This document shows positions 1 to 4,923 of a stretch of DNA of 5,460 nt, one piece after another. The notes below the pieces were generated by a model. The model made no database searches and was not told where the DNA came from. It saw only the letters and a list, made by a program, of their open reading frames with translations. The number at the start of each line of letters is the position of its first letter. Position 1 is the first letter of the stretch. The DNA lies in the NCBI GenBank assembly GCA_021774015.1, contig JAJFJO010000020.1:1-5460 (forward strand), in the 5' to 3' direction. The stretch is from Gammaproteobacteria bacterium (GTDB lineage: Bacteria > Pseudomonadota > Gammaproteobacteria > Coxiellales > Coxiellaceae). The translations under genes and the position numbers were made by a program.

Positions 1-118
1 ATCGATCTTGTATAGTTAATTGATTATAATGATTCATGCGGCAGCTCCCTATTTGTATTGGAATCAAGAACTTATACTTATAGCACTTGATGCTGTCGCA
101 CTTCAAGTTAGAATGCAC

Positions 119-143
119 CTATCCGTATCCGGCACGCATAGTT
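119..143 (+). repeat. 25-bp inverted repeat, left copy
   Basis: This 25-bp sequence begins CTATCCGTATCC and ends CGCATAGTT. Its exact reverse complement lies at 2030-2054, so the two copies bracket the whole hipBA module in inverted orientation, 1936 bp end to end. It contains a tandem TATCCG-TATCCG (120-131). Identity stops abruptly on both sides of the 25 bp. No direct duplication is seen in the bases just outside the two copies. It could be the end of a mobile or mobilisable unit, a dispersed intergenic repeat, or a protein-binding site. Confidence 0.85.
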
Positions 144-205
144 GAGTTGCAGATTTTCAACTTCTAAGTCCCCAGATATTTTGTATACTTTAATGGCTTA
201 TTTTT

Positions 206-221
206 AGGCTGTTAATAGCCT
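206..221. repeat. Short inverted repeat AGGCT-N6-AGCCT
   Basis: AGGCT (206-210) and AGCCT (217-221) form a perfect 5-bp inverted repeat around GTTAAT, about 47 bp upstream of the -35 box. The same half-sites recur further apart in the leader (AGGCT 307-311, AGCCT 336-340). Antitoxins of the HipB type bind palindromes near their own promoter, so this is a candidate operator. The half-site differs from the E. coli HipB site (TATCC), and no binding evidence exists here. Confidence 0.35.
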
Positions 222-267
222 TTAGATGGATTGATAGTCTAATCTAGGGCTGTTACACATTCACTGG

Positions 268-295
268 TTGATAATCACCGCAATAGATCTATAAT
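268..295 (+). promoter_or_regulatory. Sigma-70 promoter of hipBA
   Basis: TTGATA (268-273, 5 of 6 to consensus) is followed after 16 bp by a perfect TATAAT (290-295). The predicted start is near 302, giving a leader of about 50 nt before the hipB start codon. It is one of the best promoter matches in the window and suits an operon that is strongly transcribed unless repressed by its own antitoxin. Confidence 0.7.
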
Positions 296-305
296 ATACT
301 TAAAT

Positions 306-345
306 AAGGCTTTTATCAGGTCTTATAGCTATATAAGCCTTTTTT
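306..345 (+). promoter_or_regulatory. Leader hairpin with T-run (attenuator or operator)
   Basis: AAGGCTT (306-312) pairs with AAGCCTT (335-341), with further TAT/ATA pairing inside after one mismatch, and a run of six T covers 340-345. This resembles an intrinsic terminator placed between the transcription start and the hipB start codon at 355. A competing hairpin, CTTATA (322-327) with TATAAG (332-337), uses part of the same 3' arm, so the two folds exclude each other, as in terminator/antiterminator pairs. The stems are short and AT-rich. The inverted repeat could instead serve as a DNA operator just past the start site. Confidence 0.45.
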
Positions 346-354
346 GGGGTCATT

Positions 355-687
355 ATGAATATTTATGCTACTACAGACAAACAGATAGAAGCAGAGTTAG
401 GGTATCGCATAAAGGCGTTACGCCTCCGGAGAAATATCAGCCAGAAAGAGCTGGCAAATAATACGATGTTGTCACTCAATAGTATTAAATCTCTGGAAGC
501 TGGGAAGGCTAAGTTGTCGACACTCATTGCAGTGTTGCGAGAGTTAAGGGTGTTAGATCAGTTGGATAATTTCATTCCAGAAAACTTAATCAGTCCTTTG
601 CAATTATTAAAGATGCGTGGCAAAGAGCGTAAGCGTGCATCGGGTAGCCGGTCAAAAAATAAAAAAAGTGGTGATGCAGCATGGTGA
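355..687 (+). CDS. hipB: HipB-like HTH antitoxin
   Basis: A 110-residue XRE/Cro-type DNA-binding protein, the probable antitoxin and autorepressor of the HipA kinase encoded next. The helix-turn-helix spans roughly residues 15-66: RIKALRLRRNISQKELA contains helix 1 and the start of helix 2, and SLNSIKSLEAGK (40-51) is the recognition helix region. After it comes PLQLLKMRGKERKRAS, a basic segment typical of HipB-like partners in HipA operons, then a Ser/Lys/Gly-rich, probably flexible tail ending in Trp110. E. coli HipB (88 aa) also ends in Trp, which contacts HipA. The ATG at 355 follows GGGG (346-349) at short spacing, a modest ribosome-binding site. The reading frame overlaps hipA by 7 bases. 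Assignment as antitoxin rests on the HTH fold and the operon partner. Confidence 0.88.
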   Translation: MNIYATTDKQIEAELGYRIKALRLRRNISQKELANNTMLSLNSIKSLEAGKAKLSTLIAVLRELRVLDQLDNFIPENLISPLQLLKMRGKERKRASGSRSKNKKSGDAAW

Positions 688-2000
688 AAAAAATTGATAC
701 GGCTGAAGTGAAGCTGTGGGGTGATACGGTTGGTGCGGTCTCTTGGATTGAAAAGCAAGATGTTGCAGTATTTGAATATGATCGTGAGTTTTTAAAAAAA
801 GGATTAGATGTTTCGCCTATTCATATGCCGTTAAGTGATGCTTCGAAAGGAGATGCAATATTTTCATTCCCATCTCTCAATAAAAACACATTTTTAGGTT
901 TGCCAGGATTATTAGCTGATGTGTTACCCGATAAATTTGGTAATCGTATTATAGATGCATGGCTTGCACGGAATGGGCGTGATGTAGCTAGTTTTAGTCC
1001 TGTAGAAAGACTCTGTTATGCTGGTAAAAGAGCGATGGGTGCTTTGGAGTTTTCGCCTCTTATCATGAAGAATGTTGGTTCTTCCGTACCTGTTGAAATC
1101 TCAGAGCTTGTTGTATTGGCGCAAGATATTTTAAGCACCCGTAGCGCGCTTGATGTTAAGTTTAGTAATGTAGAAAAAGAAAACTCAGATGCAATTGTGG
1201 ATATTATTCGTGTTGGAACTTCTGCAGGGGGTGCGCGTTCTAAAGCAGTTATTGGTATAAATGATGATGGACATGTGATATCAGGCCAAGCTGGTATACC
1301 GAAAAGTTATGATTATTGGATTATAAAATTTGATGGGGTGACGGATTTAGAGTTGGGTGAACCAAGAGGTTATGGGCGTATTGAATATGCCTATTATCTC
1401 ATGGCAAAAGCAGCTGGCATTAAGACGATGGAATGCCGCTTATTAGAAGAAAATAGGCGGGCGCATTTTATGACAAAGCGGTTTGATCGAGTTAATAATA
1501 GCAAGCTACATATGCAGTCATTGTGTGGCATTGCGCATTACGATTTTAATAGGGCGGGAGAATATGCCTATGAGCAAGCCTTTGTTGTAATGCAAAAATT
1601 AAATTTAACTAAAGTTGAATTGGCTGAGCAGTATCGCCGAATGGTTTTTAATGTTGTTGCTAAAAACTTAGATGACCATACAAAAAACATTTCATTTTTA
1701 ATGCGGCCCGATGGAAAGTGGTATTTAACACCTGCATATGATGTGACTTATGCGCATAACCCCAAAGATTTGTGGACTAATAAGCATCAGATGAGTTTGC
1801 AGGGTAAACGCGACAATATTTCGAAACAAGATTTTATTTGGGTTGCGGAAGAATTTGGTATCGTGGGGTATCAGGCAATCATTGATGATGTGCTTAATGC
1901 GATTGAGCGCTGGCCTCAATTTGCAGAAGAGGCCGGCATTAATCAAGCCGTCACTGCCGACATAGACTCGTGGATTAAAACAAAAAACTTAGAATCCTAG
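681..2000 (+). CDS. hipA: HipA-family toxin Ser/Thr kinase
   Basis: A 439-residue HipA-type kinase, close to E. coli HipA (440). In E. coli this toxin phosphorylates glutamyl-tRNA synthetase and stalls translation, giving persistence; the target of this homologue is unknown. The N-terminal subdomain carries LPGLLADVLPDKFGNR (74-89) and the AGKRAMGALEF stretch (114-124). By alignment to E. coli the Ser/Gly-rich loop GTSAGGARSK (179-188) places Ser181 at the autophosphorylated Ser150. Lys216 in WIIKFDG is the ATP-binding lysine, FMTKRFDR (263-270) is conserved, NLDDHTKN (329-336) supplies catalytic Asp331 and metal ligand Asn336, and TPAYDV supplies Asp354. All key residues are present, so the kinase looks active. 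The ATG lies inside the end of hipB (ATGGTGA), implying translational coupling; no strong ribosome-binding site precedes it. A hairpin covers the stop codon. Confidence 0.93.
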   Translation: MVKKIDTAEVKLWGDTVGAVSWIEKQDVAVFEYDREFLKKGLDVSPIHMPLSDASKGDAIFSFPSLNKNTFLGLPGLLADVLPDKFGNRIIDAWLARNGRDVASFSPVERLCYAGKRAMGALEFSPLIMKNVGSSVPVEISELVVLAQDILSTRSALDVKFSNVEKENSDAIVDIIRVGTSAGGARSKAVIGINDDGHVISGQAGIPKSYDYWIIKFDGVTDLELGEPRGYGRIEYAYYLMAKAAGIKTMECRLLEENRRAHFMTKRFDRVNNSKLHMQSLCGIAHYDFNRAGEYAYEQAFVVMQKLNLTKVELAEQYRRMVFNVVAKNLDDHTKNISFLMRPDGKWYLTPAYDVTYAHNPKDLWTNKHQMSLQGKRDNISKQDFIWVAEEFGIVGYQAIIDDVLNAIERWPQFAEEAGINQAVTADIDSWIKTKNLES

Positions 2001-2026
2001 AAAACGCGATCAATTGCGTTTCTAGG
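1996..2026 (+). terminator. Hairpin over the hipA stop codon
   Basis: CCTAGAAA (1996-2003) plus CGC (2005-2007) pairs with GCGTTTCTAGG (2016-2026): 11 base pairs with one bulged A (2004) and an 8-nt loop. The stem includes the hipA stop codon (1998-2000). No T-run follows; the right 25-bp repeat begins three bases later. It may protect the mRNA 3' end or stop transcription with Rho, but it is not a canonical intrinsic terminator. Confidence 0.5.
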
Positions 2027-2029
2027 TTG

Positions 2030-2054
2030 AACTATGCGTGCCGGATACGGATAG
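2030..2054 (-). repeat. 25-bp inverted repeat, right copy
   Basis: This is the exact reverse complement of 119-143, reading AACTATGCGTG onward to ACGGATAG on the + strand. It lies 29 bases past the hipA stop codon. The first base outside this copy (T at 2055) and the following TTTGGTG bear no relation to the bases outside the left copy, so the shared sequence is just these 25 bp. Confidence 0.85.
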
Positions 2055-2064
2055 TTTGGTGTGG

Positions 2065-2100
2065 TAGTTGATTGATAAAAAATAAAAAAATCTTCAACTA
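2065..2100 (-). terminator. AT-rich inverted repeat after the esterase gene
   Basis: TAGTTGA (2065-2071) is complementary to TCAACTA (2094-2100), the latter containing the hydrolase stop codon on the - strand. Between them, 2077-2090 is almost all A on the + strand, so a transcript from the - strand would have a long U-rich stretch just past its stop codon. This may help end hydrolase transcription, but the stem is AT-rich, encloses the U-tract instead of preceding it, and is not a standard terminator. Confidence 0.25.
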
Positions 2101-2783
2101 TGCTGGGTTGGCACTGATAGATTTTGTAACCACGCATTAATATCGACTAGTTCTTCCTGACATACTTCATGTGCCATCGGATAATCGTGCCACTCAACGT
2201 TGTAATGTTGTTGTTGCAGATAATCGCGAGATAATTGCCCAGCAAAAACGGGCAAGACATCATCATAAGTGCCGTGCGCTAAAAAAATAGGAATATCTTT
2301 GTTGGTGGCAAATGTAGTTTGATTGATATTGAAATGCAGTGGCAAATAGCAGGACAGCCCCAACACGCCAGCTAATTTATGTTCAGTGCTGAGTGCGGTA
2401 TATAAAGCCATAGCCCCACCTTGTGAAAAGCCAGCAAGAAGAATCTGGGCGCTTGGGATGCCTTTATCAATTTCTTGTTCTATTAGCGCGTTGATCATAT
2501 TTTGTGCTTCTCTAATGCCGGCCTCGTCTTGTTTCTCTAGGCTGGTTAGGCTATACATATCAAACCATGCGCGCATGACCATGCCGCTGTTGATGGTGAC
2601 GGGGCGCATTGGGGCATGTGGAAAAATAAAACGAGTATTCTGTGCACCGGACTGTTGTAATTGTGGGGCAATGGGTGCAAAGTCGTGGCCATCTGCTCCG
2701 AGGCCATGCATCCAAATAATGCTGCGAGTTGCTGTTGATTTTGGTTCGATGATGACAGTTTCTAGAGAATTGATTGTAGACAT
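2094..2783 (-). CDS. Phospholipase/carboxylesterase family hydrolase
   Basis: A 229-residue alpha/beta hydrolase of the phospholipase/carboxylesterase (acyl-protein thioesterase-like, EstB-like) family, near the family's usual length of about 220. The first strand leads into HGLGADGHDF (26-35), where the oxyanion-hole residues lie. The nucleophile elbow is GFSQGG (118-123) with Ser120. HGTYDDVLP (170-178) gives the acid Asp174, and PMAHEV (202-207) the histidine His205, completing the triad in canonical order and spacing. FPHAP (54-58) and the following MRPVT are also typical. No signal peptide is evident, so it should be cytoplasmic and act on short-chain esters or thioesters; the real substrate cannot be told from sequence. 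AAGG about eight bases before the ATG serves as ribosome-binding site. It converges on hipA and diverges from lptM. Confidence 0.92.
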   Translation of the reverse strand: MSTINSLETVIIEPKSTATRSIIWMHGLGADGHDFAPIAPQLQQSGAQNTRFIFPHAPMRPVTINSGMVMRAWFDMYSLTSLEKQDEAGIREAQNMINALIEQEIDKGIPSAQILLAGFSQGGAMALYTALSTEHKLAGVLGLSCYLPLHFNINQTTFATNKDIPIFLAHGTYDDVLPVFAGQLSRDYLQQQHYNVEWHDYPMAHEVCQEELVDINAWLQNLSVPTQHS

Positions 2784-2799
2784 GGTTTGGCCTTATTAT
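2770..2799 (+). promoter_or_regulatory. Possible lptM promoter
   Basis: TTGATT (2770-2775) and TATTAT (2794-2799) are separated by 18 bp, giving 4 of 6 and 5 of 6 matches to the sigma-70 boxes. The start would be near 2806, about 30 nt before lptM. It overlaps the 5' end of the divergent hydrolase gene. Confidence 0.35.
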
Positions 2800-2824
2800 T
2801 TGTGAGCTCTGTGGAGAATATAGG

Positions 2825-2830
2825 ATTATA
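2825..2830 (-). promoter_or_regulatory. Possible -10 box of the hydrolase promoter
   Basis: Read on the - strand these bases are a perfect TATAAT, placing a start near 2818 and a leader of about 35 nt for the hydrolase. No good -35 box is seen at the right distance. The box overlaps the translation-initiation region of lptM, so the two divergent genes may interfere with each other. Confidence 0.3.
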
Positions 2831-2835
2831 GAGAA

Positions 2836-2982
2836 ATGATGGTAAGAATAAAACTGGTATTGATCGTTGCCCTATCGGCCTTTCTTTATGGCTGTGGTCA
2901 AACAGGTCCTCTGTATTTGCCGGGGCACCCACCACCCGGTCTCACCGTGAAATCGACGCATAAAACGCACATACCCAAATAG
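2836..2982 (+). CDS. lptM: LptM (YifL)-type small lipoprotein
   Basis: A 48-residue lipoprotein precursor. Residues 1-19 are a short signal peptide: a basic start (MMVRIK), a hydrophobic core (LVLIVALSAFL) and the lipobox LYG-Cys20. The mature protein would be 29 residues, beginning CGQTGPLYLPG, which matches the conserved CGxxGPLYLP signature of LptM/YifL. In E. coli LptM helps the outer-membrane LPS translocon LptD/LptE mature by promoting correct LptD disulfides. The tail is short, proline-rich then Lys/His/Thr-rich. Its position near dapF matches E. coli yifL-dapF. Two adjacent ATGs (2836 and 2839) are possible; GAG at 2831-2833 suits the second better, and TAGGA (2821-2825) the first. 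The choice changes only one Met. Confidence 0.85.
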   Translation: MMVRIKLVLIVALSAFLYGCGQTGPLYLPGHPPPGLTVKSTHKTHIPK

Positions 2983-2990
2983 ATTTTTAT

Positions 2991-3015
2991 AAGCCTCTAT
3001 AGGTTTTGATTTTTT
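2991..3015 (+). terminator. Possible lptM terminator
   Basis: AAGCCT (2991-2996) pairs with AGGTTT (3001-3006) through five Watson-Crick pairs and one G-U, with loop CTAT; TGA follows, then six T (3010-3015). The short stem and three-base gap before the T-run make it weak, but it sits eight bases past lptM and before the next promoter. It overlaps that promoter's -35 box. Confidence 0.4.
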
Positions 3016-3033
3016 AGCAAGGACGGATATAAT
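3006..3033 (+). promoter_or_regulatory. Promoter of the DUF481-dapF operon
   Basis: TTGATT (3006-3011, 4 of 6) and a perfect TATAAT (3028-3033) lie 16 bp apart, with a predicted start near 3040, about 38 nt before the ATG at 3078. It would drive the DUF481 gene and, through the 23-bp gap, dapF, separately from lptM. Confidence 0.6.
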
Positions 3034-3065
3034 GCTACCCCAAACTTCAACTGGATAAAATCAAT

Positions 3066-3072
3066 AAGGTGG
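3066..3072 (+). promoter_or_regulatory. Ribosome-binding site deciding the DUF481 start
   Basis: AAGGTGG lies five bases before the ATG at 3078 and is a good Shine-Dalgarno sequence. The in-frame GTG at 3069 falls inside it and would lack any ribosome-binding site of its own, so the ATG is the better start. Confidence 0.7.
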
Positions 3073-3077
3073 TTTAC

Positions 3078-3929
3078 ATGGTTAGGCTAAAAAGGAGGCG
3101 AGTTCTATTAACTTTAGCTGTATTGATATCTGTCGTTACAGCACAAGCATCCGATGAGGTGGTCGGCGATAAATTGACCAAAAAAACCGATGGGGAAGTG
3201 GGTGAGTTGTCCCATAAGTGTTGTAGCAAGACGTGTAAAAAAACAGAGCCCAAACCACTGGTATCTCCAAGTATCTGGAAAGGGAGTAGCGCCTCTCTCG
3301 GTTTTACGATTAACACAGGTAATACGCGGGAAGTTAACGGTAATGCGGGTTTTAATATTTTCTTTCTAAAGGGTCGTTGGCAAAATGAAGCAGAGTTTAC
3401 CGCTCAATTTGGTAGCAGTGATAATATTGTTAATAAAGAAAAGTACTATGCGCAAAACCAATTAAATTATGCGTTTAATAAGAAGCGATCGGTTTTTGTT
3501 TTCTTAAACGCCAATGGAACTGTTGATAAATTCAGCCCTTTTGATTACCAATTTATAGGGATGGGTGGTTTTGGTAAGGATATTATTAATACCAAAAAAG
3601 TGCTTTTCAGTTTACAAGCAGGCCCGGGTTATCGCCGTAATAAGATTACGAGCACTGGGGTGGTGACAGATCAAGTGGTTCTTAGCTCAACAGCAAAGAT
3701 CATTTGGAACATTACCAAGTCAGCACAGTTTACCCAGAGTGTGCGCTATGATATTGGCGACACCTACAATTATTTGTATGCTGTAAGCGCATTTAGCAAT
3801 AGAATTATCGACCATTTGGCAGTGCAAATTAACTTCATAGTGGATAATTACTCAAAAATCCCACCTAATAGTAAAAATACGCTTAATACAGATACTACGA
3901 CTACCATTGCTTTGGTCTATACTATATAA
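3078..3929 (+). CDS. DUF481 family outer-membrane protein
   Basis: A 283-residue exported protein of the DUF481 (YdiY-like) family, predicted outer-membrane beta-barrels of unknown function. A Sec signal peptide is clear: MVRLKRRR, hydrophobic LLTLAVLISVV, and cleavage after AQA (residue 24). A linker of about 40 residues follows, Lys-rich and holding His46, Cys48, Cys49 and Cys53 (HKCCSKTCKK). From SIWKGSSASLGFTINTGNT (65-83) on, alternating amphipathic strands rich in aromatic, Gly and Asn residues run to the end. The closing KNTLNTDTTTTIALVYTI matches the family's usual last strand, though it ends in Ile instead of the aromatic residue common in outer-membrane barrels. The stop lies 23 bp before dapF, so the two are likely cotranscribed. 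In E. coli no such gene separates yifL from dapF. Family membership is secure; function is unknown. Confidence 0.85.
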   Translation: MVRLKRRRVLLTLAVLISVVTAQASDEVVGDKLTKKTDGEVGELSHKCCSKTCKKTEPKPLVSPSIWKGSSASLGFTINTGNTREVNGNAGFNIFFLKGRWQNEAEFTAQFGSSDNIVNKEKYYAQNQLNYAFNKKRSVFVFLNANGTVDKFSPFDYQFIGMGGFGKDIINTKKVLFSLQAGPGYRRNKITSTGVVTDQVVLSSTAKIIWNITKSAQFTQSVRYDIGDTYNYLYAVSAFSNRIIDHLAVQINFIVDNYSKIPPNSKNTLNTDTTTTIALVYTI

Positions 3930-3952
3930 GATCTGTCAATTAGAGGCTCACA

Positions 3953-4774
3953 ATGAAATTTACAAAGATGCAAGGTTTAGGCAATGATTTTGTGGTGGTT
4001 GATGCGACGCAAACAGAGATTAGTTTGAACGCAAATGAGATTGAGCGCATGGCAGATCGCCGCTGTGGGGTTGGGTTTGATCAAATGTTGGTGATTAGTC
4101 AAAGTGAAAAGCCAAACACAGATTTTCATTATCGTATTTATAATGCGGATGGTTCTGAAGTGGGTCAGTGTGGTAATGGAGCGCGCTGTGTCGGACGCTT
4201 TATAAAGGAGATGGGCTTAAGCACAAAGACAGAATTGGTGTTGGGGACAAACACAACGGAGATTGCGCTGCAGGTACAGGCGGGTCATCAGGTGTGTGTG
4301 AATATGGGTGTCCCATCTTTTGTTCCAACAGATTTGCCTTTTACTCAAGAACAAGCAGGCACTTATCAGCTAGATATTGATGGTATTTCGATTGAGTTTG
4401 TTGCGTTGTCATTGGGAAATCCACATGCTGTGATTGCTGTCGATGATTTTTCAGCCGTAGATGTTGAGCGCTTGGGAGAATATATTGGCTCTCTCGATCA
4501 ATTTCCTAAAGGCGTCAACGTTGGATTTATGCGTATTATTGATCCCACACATATTGAGCTACAGGTATATGAGCGAGGTGCGGGTTTGACTCAAGCATGC
4601 GGTAGTGGGGCTTGTGCGGCTATGGTGGCGGGTAGATTTAGAGGTTTGTTGGATGAAATGGTCTATATTCAACAACCGGGTGGCCAGTTGCTTATTGCTT
4701 GGCCGGGTGAAAGTGAGCCTGTAATGATGACGGGTCCTGCTGAATTTGTGTTTAGCGGGGAATGGTTGAGGTAA
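3953..4774 (+). CDS. dapF: Diaminopimelate epimerase
   Basis: Cytoplasmic DapF converts LL-2,6-diaminopimelate to the meso form, the precursor of lysine and of the peptidoglycan cross-linking residue. The 273 residues match the usual length (274 in E. coli). The N-terminal MKFTKMQGLGNDFVVVD is the family hallmark. The two catalytic cysteines are present, one in each pseudo-symmetric half: Cys73 in GQCGNGARC (71-79) and Cys216 in ACGSGACA (215-222). Other conserved pieces are GFDQMLV (41-47), NADGSEVGQCGNG (64-76), GNPHAV (155-160), VNVGFM (188-193) and YERGAGLTQACGSG (206-219). GAGG (3943-3946) six bases before the ATG is a good ribosome-binding site. The PLP-independent two-base mechanism is known for the family. 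The DUF481 gene precedes it with a 23-bp gap; lptM lies one gene further upstream. Confidence 0.97.
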   Translation: MKFTKMQGLGNDFVVVDATQTEISLNANEIERMADRRCGVGFDQMLVISQSEKPNTDFHYRIYNADGSEVGQCGNGARCVGRFIKEMGLSTKTELVLGTNTTEIALQVQAGHQVCVNMGVPSFVPTDLPFTQEQAGTYQLDIDGISIEFVALSLGNPHAVIAVDDFSAVDVERLGEYIGSLDQFPKGVNVGFMRIIDPTHIELQVYERGAGLTQACGSGACAAMVAGRFRGLLDEMVYIQQPGGQLLIAWPGESEPVMMTGPAEFVFSGEWLR

Positions 4775-4791
4775 GAATTTGCAATGCGAAC

Positions 4792-4818
4792 TTTGCACTT
4801 TGGCTAAGTTTGTATAAA
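4792..4818 (+). promoter_or_regulatory. Possible promoter of the Lys-rich gene
   Basis: TATAAA (4813-4818) has a weak partner TTTGCA (4792-4797, 4 of 6) at a short 15-bp spacing. A start near 4825 would leave a leader of about 100 nt before the ATG at 4924. The dapF stop is 17 bases upstream and no convincing dapF terminator is seen, so read-through from dapF is also possible. Confidence 0.3.
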
Positions 4819-4828
4819 ATGAGGTGTT

Positions 4829-4854
4829 TGCCGTCTTATCATTGAGGTGCGGCA
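4829..4854 (+). other. Leader hairpin upstream of the Lys-rich gene
   Basis: TGCCG (4829-4833) pairs with CGGCA (4850-4854) around a 16-nt loop. A competing longer-range pairing is TTTGCC (4827-4832) with GGCAAA (4869-4874). No T-run follows, so it is not a terminator. It may shape the long leader, but such short stems arise by chance. Confidence 0.2.
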
Positions 4855-4923
4855 GTACGAATTAGGTAGGCAAAGTTAAGGATATGCTTTGTTTGTCCGT
4901 TTGGGCGCTAAGGAGTTGTAACT

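Larger units (their letters stand above)
1..354. other. Non-coding region upstream of hipBA
   Basis: No convincing gene is seen here; stops are frequent on the + strand. The longest + strand candidate, 29-145, would encode 38 residues with no ribosome-binding site. The region carries the left 25-bp inverted repeat (119-143), a short inverted repeat AGGCT-N6-AGCCT (206-221), a related AGGGCTGTTA (246-255, compare AGGCTGTTA at 206-214), the hipBA promoter (268-295) and a leader hairpin (306-345). Weak 6-bp stems also exist at 85-90/103-108 and 140-145/157-162. The density of inverted repeats suggests an autoregulated control region, as usual for toxin-antitoxin operons; that reading is inference. 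Confidence 0.6.

Noticed and set aside
120..142. E. coli-type HipB operator TATCC-N8-GGATA in the flanking repeat
   Set aside because: TATCC is present twice but no GGATA follows at the required spacing on the same strand.
29..145. 38-codon frame starting at ATG 29 and ending just inside the left repeat
   Set aside because: There is no ribosome-binding site, no family resemblance, and its last codons are the 25-bp repeat itself. Chance is more likely, though a remnant cannot be excluded.
100..2075. hipBA unit as a classical transposon or insertion sequence
   Set aside because: No transposase or recombinase gene is present between the repeats and no target-site duplication is visible outside them, so only inverted repeats are annotated.
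2386..2805. 139-codon open frame on the + strand
   Set aside because: It lies antisense to the hydrolase, whose catalytic triad motifs are all intact on the - strand; the product has no recognisable features.
3069..3077. GTG at 3069 as start of the DUF481 protein, adding three residues
   Set aside because: The GTG lies inside the AAGGTGG ribosome-binding site of the ATG at 3078, and the ATG start gives a standard signal peptide.
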